Translations under genes and position numbers: made by a program
Assembly (NCBI GenBank): GCA_018292915.2
Contig: JACVVK020000448.1
Location: 368,501 to 432,500 of the forward strand
DNA from: Batillaria attramentaria
Lineage: Eukaryota; Mollusca; Gastropoda; Batillariidae
DNA length: 64,000 bases
Direction of reading: 5' to 3'
In this document: one piece after another, positions 14,501-24,672 of the stretch
How the letters are laid out: every line of letters begins with the position of its first letter
Position numbering within the stretch: position 1 is the stretch's first letter
The notes under the pieces: generated by a model
What the model was told of the DNA's origin: nothing
Database searches by the model: none
The model's input: only the letters and a program-made list of their open reading frames with translations

Positions 14501-17500
14501 AGCGTTCCTGGCAGGACGATTTCCTTCCCTGAATTCAGTCTCAAAACTGTCAGCACTTCCCGCAGCAGAATCTAAGACTTTTCTAGCTTGGATCAAAGAC
14601 TTCTTTGAAATGGACACTTTAGTCCCACTGGCTGTCTGAAAACCACAGAATTGAGGAGTCTTCTCTGCGACTAAACCAAAATCGCTGGTGTTGTCTTCTT
14701 CAAAAACATCTGCATCTTCATTCTCGTCCATGTCACCCCAAGCATCTTTTCCAATCTGGATTTCTGTCTTTGAATTTAGGCTGTTTGACGAGACATCTAT
14801 GCAACTTGTCTCCGCCTGTACAGCGGCTAAGTCAGCATCAAACATTTGCTTCACTCTGTGCAGGGCATTTTCTGACACTGTGACTGCCTTCCCCGAAGCT
14901 GTCTGAAACCCAAACTGAAGTGGCAGGTGTGTCAACCCATGCTCCTCTTTAACCAAACTTTCACTTGCAGAAGTATTCTGTGCTAGGATGGCATTTTCAC
15001 TAGCATGTGATTTACGAGACAGATGTTTTACATTGGCTCCTCCTGGTTTGAGGTTTGAGGTCTCATTCTTAGACACATCTTCAGGACTTTCCTTGGCTTC
15101 AGGTAAACATCGAACTGCTGGCTGTGCTTCAGTTGAGTGAGACGCTTCTAGCACTGCTGACTGGTCTCCCCACTGGCTGGGGTTGAGTGAGCTGGTGATG
15201 TCAGTCCAGGACATGTTGGCCAAAGAATCAGTTGGACTCACATTATTCGCATCATCCCCCAGGTTATCATCTGCATGGTTGTCACCAACTGTCGCGACAT
15301 CATTCACTTTTTCTCTGCATTTTGCATTCTCTACAGTGTTGGTAAGAGTTCCTGAACTTCCAGCCAAAGCTGCCAGATCTGATTTAGCTACACACACTGC
15401 ATTTCTTTCAGAGCTGGTCGTGCTAAGTTCTGACAATCCGCAGTCATCTTTATCAGCTCTGGCAAAAGAATTCTCACAATTCTCAGTCTCTGTCTCATCA
15501 CTTGTGTTTGACACCGAAAGACTCGAGACATCTCTCCCATGAGGCCCGTTTCGGACATCCCATGGCAGACTCAAAGCACTGTCTTTCGAATCAACATCTG
15601 TAGCACCCACTGACTTTTCTGCATCCTCTCTCCAAATCACACCTCCCCCGACTTCCATGTGACTGACGTCCAGACCCCTCTCAAGACAGCTCAGATCTGT
15701 CATGTCTTTCTCTACTTCACTGGAGTCCATGTCATGCTCCGTATCTTCCCAAGATGCGCAAATGGAGAAATCGTTTGTCTCTTTCTCACCAAACATGCTG
15801 CTGGCAATCTGCTCAACAACGCTGGAGTTAAGGTTGGGATTTTTTAGTTCAGGGGACTGTGTCTGTTTTGATTTGTGGCACACCACTCCTTCTGCGGACA
15901 GGTTTACGCAGTCATCTCTTTCTTCATCTGACCCCGCCTCTTCGCGTCTCATGGAGTCAAAAGAAATGTTTCCTGGGATCATCTTGGAACTGGTAGCAGG
16001 GAAATTGTTCACATCAGCTTCTCCTGGTTTGGTCTTGTTCTCATCAGCTGCTGCTCTGTACAACTGTGGCATACTTGTGCTGCCTTTCTGCGTCAGCTCG
16101 TACATGTCATGGGAGAGGTCACACAGCACAGCGTCAGACATTTCTTGGTCACTAGTACGGCCATCACTCGGATGCACACATCCGCTAAAATCGGTGTCAT
16201 TGCTGCCCAGCCTCTTCATGGATGTTACTCCGTTCACAGCCTGCCTTGTGCCATCACCAACAGTAGCACCTGTTTTGATATCTAGGGTGCTGGCCAAATC
16301 CATCGCCTGGAGACCCCAGGTGTCTTCATCTTCGTCAGAAAAATCATCAGAGCGTTTTCGTTTGGTCCCTGCTTTTATCTCTTTCTGAGACATCACAGCT
16401 GCTTTCATCTCTTTCTGATCCATCAAGTTTTGGTGGTGAAGTGTGACACAAGATGACAAGGGCGTATCCTGTTGAAATTTCCCTAACACTGTGCTGTCCT
16501 TGGAGCTGCTCCTGTTTTCTTTCGTTACGAAACCTGCCTTCTCATTCAAACATTTTTTCATTTGTGGGGCTGTGTCACTCTGTTTCCGATCTTTCTTGTA
16601 AAAACAATCCACAGAAGCTGATGCCAATGCGGAAGAATTTCCAGACTGATGAGTGCCAGTTGAGTTTCGGATCAACTTTGGTGGCTTGAAAGGCCTGAAT
16701 CCCTTTGGCACGTTGTGATTGGTGTCAGTGACTGCGGCTGACTTCCGCTCATTACTGGGGTGTACAGGCGCCCATGCTTTTGGTTTCATGAGGGAAAGTT
16801 TTGGGAAGTCATTTATTGCAGCCTGACTTTCTTGATCTAAGGACCCTACATCGGATGACAGGAAAGAAGTCGCTCCATCACGTTCAGAAAGATTTGAACC
16901 TGCTTGTAACTCTCTCTCAATGGCTTTCCAGATTTCAGTCGCTTTCTGTCTGGCTTTTGCAGAGAGTGGCACTGACTTTCCCCTGGCTGTGCTAAAACCT
17001 ACACTAGATACAGTTTGCTCTTGATTAGGCCTTGCGTTTGAACTCGATGCCACAGGCTCTTTTCTGCTAGACAACTCGCTCACTGATGGACCTTCTAAAT
17101 CGTTTTCCACAGCTTTCCACATTTCAGCCGCTTTCTGCTTAGCTTTGCTTGAGAGAGTCATCGCTCTCCCTCCAGCAGTTGTAAATCCTGCCATGGCTGA
17201 TGCAGTGTCTGCACTCGTCTCACCCGAGTTTGTAGCGGTCCACAGAGCATCTTCAGAAAGCAGAGAGTCTTTGGGAAAATCCTCTTGAACAGCCTGCCAC
17301 ATTTCAGCTGCTTTTTGTTGAGCTTTGGCTGACAGACTCACTGATTTCCCAGCTGCAGTAGTGAAGCCTGTATTGCCTACATCCGCTGCAGCAATGGAAA
17401 CTGATAGTTTGGGTCTGCTACAAAATTCTTCGCTTTTGTCAGAGCATGTTGCTGCCTTGCTGCTGAGCTCCACAGATTCCAGCATTTCTCCTGCTCTTCT

Positions 17501-20500
17501 CTCGCCCCTGGCAGAAAACGTCAAAGATTTCTCTGCACTTGTACAAGCTGTAGTAGCATCACCGACGTCACCGATGTTTGCTCGGGTCTGACTGCCGGAA
17601 GTGCTTGCCTCTTCTCCATTTACGTCAGCGTAGGCTTTGGTCTCGAAAGACTGCTCCTGAGAAAAATCCACATCACACAGGAGATCATTCACACCATCTG
17701 CCATCAAGTCTACATCAGACTGTTGATGCTGTGACACGCTACACACTGAAGAAACCTCCAGAGCTTGTGGAGGAACTGAAGCAGGTTCATACAAAGTGGC
17801 CAAGACAATGGACGTTCCTGTTAATGTACGCTTCTCTGATACTGACAGATGTCCTGAGCTCTTGGCTTCTGGTTTCCCTGGTAAACAGCAGATGTTGGCC
17901 GGTCGTGTAAGGGAGACTTTCTCTTGCACTGTCACTGCTGATGCAGTTTGCACCGATGCTAAATTTGTTTCCATTATTGAAATTGTCGACGATGGAGATG
18001 GGACATTCTGTGTTGGCCCCTGACACTTTTCTGCATTATCTCCAGTAGTGTTCCTTAGAATTTGGGTCCCACTGGCCTCTAAAACTGGTTTCAGAACTCG
18101 TGCAGAGGGCACAGCAGCAGCAGAAGCATTTTCTTCTCTGGATACTGGCCCCTTCGCAGGTTCCACAATGTTCATCCCATCATCAGCAATATCCATCATG
18201 CAGTCTTCAAACTCTGACCAGTCTGGGTCCTCACTGTCTTCAACTTCATCTACAATCTGTGCTCCCTTGGCAGTCACCGAATCGCCAGCAGGTGTTTGCT
18301 TCGGCAGATCAGCCACAGCTTCAACCTGGTCTTGGTGCAAAGTTGTATGGTTGTTTGCAGCTGTCAGAGAGTTTGCCTCCAACTCTGAGCGTTCAGTCTG
18401 AGGATCCCCAGTAGAAACTTGATCGGCTCGTGATGGCGATGAGTGCAGAAAATGTCTGCCTTTAGGTGTGAGTAATCCTGTAGCTGTGACTTGCTGACAA
18501 GAGGTTGACTCCGTCATCGGTGACGGAATTTTTTCAGGAAAGTTGAGGGATGTACCCTGAAAATGGAAAAAAAGTAAGTGAATGTGAAAATCTGAAAGTC
18601 AATGAAGACTTTAATTAAAGTAACACTGGTGACCAAGAAACAATCTCCATAACTCCTGAGACAAACAAGTCGTTGAAATAATTGGGAGTCTGACTGTCCT
18701 GAAGCAGACATTTCAACATCACGTTCTTCGTCACTCTTGACAAGCAAACAGAAGCCCCACAACTCTGTGTGCGTTAGGCAGGTATTGAGGTAATGTGATT
18801 ATCTTCAATGAAAATGCAACATCCATCTACATTTTACCAACTCCAGACCAAGACATAAACATACCTACAGTCTGAATGCCACAATTACCTCAGGTTTAGG
18901 TGAAGGCAATCCAATGAGTCCGGCATTGACGGATACTGAAGGAAAGGCATACACTTTCTCTGGACACGTCTCCAGGATTTGGGACGAACTGGGATACAGG
19001 AAAGCCCGCGGTTTCTTCAAACCCAGTCGCACTCTGGACTGGCCACTGCCACCTCTGTTTGACAGTTTGCTGGTATAACAAACAAGAAGAAATTAAGATC
19101 ATACTGTAGCTGTGAGAAAGAGACAGCTGTTCTTTGCTTATTAATATTATGTTATAAACACCATCCACGATTGTCTGGTACACTTCCCCTCACACAGGTG
19201 CGCGTGTTTGTATGCACAAAACTCTTAAATTAATGCACAAACTTGAGAACAGCACATCACAGTGGACACACGTTTTTGGTCTCGACAAACAGTATTTTAC
19301 TAACTCTGTCCCGGAAACACGATGAACAAAACACGACCTGTAACTAGCAGTGGACACTCAGTTGCAGCATCGCATTTCTGCTGAGCCATTGTGCGTGACA
19401 GACAGAATCTGATGTATGGACCCTCCAAATTTACAAAAGGACCCTCAACAATATGGACAGAGGGTTACAAGGACCCTTGTATTTTCAAATCACAGGGAAC
19501 ACTGCTCTATATAAAGTATACATGTATGGTATAAACAGGGATGGATTTACTCAAATATGTCAATGAGACATTGTCTCCTTGACCAGTCATTTTTATGAGA
19601 CATTTTCATTTTCTATGAGACAATCAAGTTCACCCGCATCACTCTGCCACACTGGGGACCTATGCATGGACACGACCTAAACGCGTAGGCCCTGCCTAAA
19701 TTCGTAGGCTCTGACTAAATCTCGGAAATCGGTATGCATGGACACAGACAACGGGGTAGTCAGGGCCTAAACGGCAGCCTAAACGGCCCCGATTTAGTCA
19801 CGCGAAATCGGCGGCCTAAATGCCGTAGGCTCGGCCTAAATGACAATCAGCATGGCGTTTTTCGGTGTTGTGGAGTTTCATTCGACTATGCCAAGGCCTA
19901 GATCATGTTTTATGGGTATATGTACCATACTGCGAGCGTCTTTGGTGTGTACTGTTTTGCATGGCACTCTCATCAGTGGCTCAGCCGATCCGGTCAGCAT
20001 GTCACTGTGACCTGCGCTGTGCCAGTCTCACTAAAGATTTCTGCATTTAGTTTGCTCACCTTCCTTGAGAGGTGATATGGGAGTATGTCATCCATTCCGT
20101 AAGCAATATTCCCCTTTATTTCTGTTGTTCAGTATTATTACGTCTGAGTCCGGCCCGGGGGAGGTTCAACTTGACTCGCAGTTAACTGATGCACAGTGCC
20201 GCGTGGTGGGTAAGTCTGCCACATGTACCGGCCGACTGACCGCCCGCGCGCGGTGTGTATTGCGTAAGGCATCCCGCTGGCTGTTCCTTTCCCGCGGCGC
20301 TGGGCTGTCTCGTTGAACACATGCGCATGCGTACTCCCACAATTGGCTGGGGAATACCGGAATCCCACACTCTAAATTTAGATAAAGTAGATGACGTCAC
20401 GTAGGCCGACTTCAAGTCTGAGACTTGGTTGTCTGGGCTGTTGTCCGCGTCCATGCATAGCGGTTACGCAAGAAATTTAGACCGAGACTGCCAAGTCTGA

Positions 20501-23500
20501 GACTTGGCGTTTAGGCTGTGCCTACGGAAGGTTGTGTCCATGCATAGGTCCCCAGATGTCTGTGCCGAGAGCCTGTTCCTAAGTGCAGTGACGTTCAGGT
20601 ACTGAACGGAAAAGGACCTCTCGATCGCTGAACTGAGAAAACTGATAACGCGCCAATATTTTTTGCAACTCTTTCGAGTGAGAGTTCCTGGCAGCGCGCA
20701 CGGCGAGCGGGATAAGTAAGCCTCGATCATCACTAAAATTAGATTAGTGTAACAGACTCTATGACTGACACAGACAGCGCATCTCTGCTTCGCGTTGTCA
20801 AGTGCGCTTGTGATGTCATGTTCGTGCGACATATGACGCATTTTGCGAAATTTCTATGCGACATTTTATCAAAATATGAGACATAGTCGCACGGCGCGCG
20901 AGAAAATCGATCCCTGTATAAATAACTTACGGTAAATGTACTAAAAGACCATCACAAGATTCACACAATTAAAAAAAAATGTCTCTAACAACAAGGCAAA
21001 CCACCTATTCCAATGGTGTGATACTTTACCTTTTGCCCTGGTTGACTGTTACATCCTTGTGTCCAGAGGGGAGAAGCTGGTCCGACTTCTCTGGCTCAAC
21101 ATCTTGAGCCTGTTTCTGTGGGTTGGACGAGTCTTCATAGGAACACTTGGCAACTGTCAAGTTTTCTTGAGCATCACCTGCGACAACTGCTCCTTTTTGA
21201 GCACCCTCTTTTTCCAGTGGCGACTGCTGCACACATGATTCTAAAGTCTTGCCAAAATCTTGAGCAGATTCAGCAGGCACGTCTTTTAAATTTGAAAAAG
21301 CGGCCATGCCAGTCTCAGCAGTCACTGGTACATGCTGACTGACTTGGTGAGCATCACTGGTGGATGAGTTGCCAAGATGACAAATCTGACCATCTGGCCG
21401 GCTGCAGCTATCCTTCTCAGTGCCTGCAAAGGTTTCTGATGCTGATGAAGCACCAGAAAGTGAAGACGTTCGCTTTTGCTTGTCTGATGGAGTTGTGCAC
21501 GCACCATGGGAAAAGTTTCTACTGGTTCCAGTCTCACTCTCACACTCTGTGTTGTGTGTGGTGAAACTCCTGTTGCCCACACATTCATCCCGCTTTCCGG
21601 AGCTTGCTACGGGCAAGCGCTTCCTGCTTCTAGTCTTACTGTCTGACATTTCTCCAGTGCTTGCTCTTCTCTTGCTCCGCCTGGTGCCAGTCCTCGACAA
21701 CTCCACGCCTTCCAAAGCAAAGCGCACTCGCTTCACGGACACTGGTGTCCTTTCTCTCGGCTTGTCTGCCGATCTGAGAATCGAGGGTGGTGTGCTCGTG
21801 GCAGGGGACAAGGAACTAGATGAATTCAAAATGCCAGCAATGACCGGTGGTGAAAGGTGACTGGATGACAAAGTCAGCTTACCGATGCTGGAAGGTAGGC
21901 TAGCTAAGCTGGAAGGGTATTGCTCTACGCGAGCATCCGACTTTTCCGTCACAGGCGTTGTCAAGTTTGCAGTATCTTTTCCAGCGTACTGAACAGGCGA
22001 GATGCCTTTTCTGTTAAACCCTGGACCAGTCTCCAGTGCGTCAATTCCAGCCCTCAGCTTGCTAACTGAACTCGTAACTTCCTCTGTTCTCACAGGCTGG
22101 GCTGTTCCCTTGTCTTCCACGCACAGTTTAGACTTACAACTACCTGCTTCAGCACCATTCCCTTGCACAGTACCTTTGGAGTTAGACAACAAGCAAGCAC
22201 TACTACCCAGTGAATTTTCTTCAGTTGCATCCCTCATGCTCACAGTGTTATAACTGGCAAACTGAACCCCATTCTCTTCCTTTGTGTCAAGAAGATGTGT
22301 GCTAGCTGAGGCAGAGTCAGTGGACTGCCGCCTCTTCTGTTTGCTTGGAGCATGACGCCGCTGTTTGGCCGCTGTGTCGGGACTGCTGAAGAAGTCCGCA
22401 AGGGTCTCGTCCACAGTCGTACTTTTGTCACCTCCTACCTCAGCAAAGCAACTAGCAAGGTTTTTCGGGGTACCCCTCTTCTTCACAGACTTTCCAGAAG
22501 TTTTCTGAGAGCTGCGCTGGCTACTCTGAGAGATTTGGAGGGAAAGTACTCTGTCATTTGCTGTAGCTGACTTGTCACTGTGTGAAGTTGTTTCTGTGAA
22601 TCGTTCTTCGGTGTTACTTGAAATGGCAACACCAGAGACCTGCTCACTAGTGAAACTTGAAATCCGTTCTTTGGTAGCTGCGGTGATTTCTTTGGTAGCA
22701 GTTTCGAGTTCTCCCTTGCCATGCTCCACTGTGCCGTTCATCCGGTTACGTTGCCTCTTTCCACCAGTAACATGCGGATTTGGCCCATCTCCGCACGAAG
22801 CCATCTGACAACTGTTTGTAGTCTCTGGAAAATCATCACTACATTCGTGAACAGGAGACAGAACCTCCAGTTCCCTGCTCGCTGTGAGAAAAGGAGAGGT
22901 CCCCTTTCTCATTCCTTTGAGATGCAAACGACCGTCTACCCGAACTGGTGTAGAGGAAGAAGCTGGTGCAGTAAACGGTTTCCTGTGTGTGGGACTATTG
23001 TACATTCTCAACGGTGTGCTGCACTGCTCCCTCTTGGGAGTTGACGTGAGGGAACTGCATCGTCTGACTGCGTACACACCATCCGTGATACTCGGTCGCT
23101 CTCTCAGGCTCAGAGAATTGCACCTCCTGGTGCAAGGGGCTGTGCCTACTGTGCGCTCTACAGTAGTTCTTCCAGCGAAGGCAGGAATACCAGCCACTGA
23201 TACAGGACTGCCTGGTACGAAGTCCTGCGATCCCACATCCTCGACATCAACATCTCCGGCACTGTTTGGGTTACTCTTGTCGTCCGAGCAGTGAATCTCC
23301 ACAACGGGGTGCAAACTGCGTGCGCAAACACAGGACAGATTGGGGGACTGAACGCCATCTCTTCTGCAGGAACAACTTGTGGATTGCTTTCGTGGCTGTG
23401 CAATGGGAGATTTTGCAGGGGTGGCGGTCAGGATTGAGTCAGCAGCGAACAGCGAGACAGACGCCTCCTCCTGCTCCACTGTCATGTCGAGGGCAGTGTC

Positions 23501-24601
23501 ACCAAGCTCGCTGTCGTCAGCTGATTTGTCGGGAGAGAACAGTGCACGTGCAGGACCCTAGGACACATGAAACAGGATCATCAACACGCGCGACACAAAG
23601 AAATAATTTTAAATCCACACCTTGGGTATCTCATGACAACTACGCATTTTCTTGCCAACAACTATGTATGCATCTTTACACTCAAGTCACTGGTATCAAT
23701 CACTAGTAATCATGAAAGCCACAAATGAACATACGGGTCCCACGAGGTGTGTATGAGGTAAGGATGCCAAGCTAACCTTCAAGTTAAAAAAAGCAAACCT
23801 ACCTTTTGTCTCTGTTCTTCCACTGGAAGCTCACCTGCAAATGCAGAGAGGGAAAACTTCAATGCAACTGGGCTACCGATTCACACATGTATAAAATGAA
23901 AAGAACAAATGAATAAACTAAATTCAATCCTCATATCACAGCTTAAGAAAACCACATTATCCCATTTGATACTTTCAAAAAGCATCTTAATACTTATAAG
24001 TCATAATATATATAGTATGGTGTGATACACATCAACTGAATAAAAGTTGCATTGCTTCTAACAATGTAACACTGGTACATTACCTTGTCTGAGTCAATTA
24101 GCAATAGTGGTACGGACGACTATAACCACACACACACACACACGCACACACACACACACACACGCACACCCACACCCATACCTGTGGCTAAAGTGTTGGG
24201 AGGTGTGGCCATAGAGCTAGTCCAGGAAATATCAGCACTGTCAAGACTGAGAGCCAGCAGTTTATCTCTGTTGTTCTCCGGTCCTGCCTGCTTGTCCCCA
24301 AACAGGCTGAAGCCATCATCCTCGCTGCTGGCTGTTCTGTCAGACAACCTCCCTCCCACTGGGGTAGACTCAAGCTGTGGGCTGCATAATGCACGAAGCA
24401 ATGCAAATTTACATGTTAACACTTAACGTAAGGGCTGGATGAAGAAACAGCGCACTGATAGTAACAGCAGCTACTCTACTTTTGGTGAGTTGTACTGGAG
24501 CTAGTTCAAGTTCCAGACACAACTGCACAATTTCCTGAAATAATAATAATTATGGTGTATACACGTGTGTGCATATGTGTGTGCATGTGTGTATATATCA
24601 C

Positions 24602-24672
<71 letters not shown>

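Noticed and set aside
13371..18401. Plus-strand open frames opposite the BRC exon
   Set aside because: They are shadows of the strongly supported minus-strand BRCA2 exon and match no family.
20065..20841. Short open frames in the GC-rich part of the BRCA2 intron
   Set aside because: They lie inside the nested inverted-repeat transposons and match no transposase or other protein.
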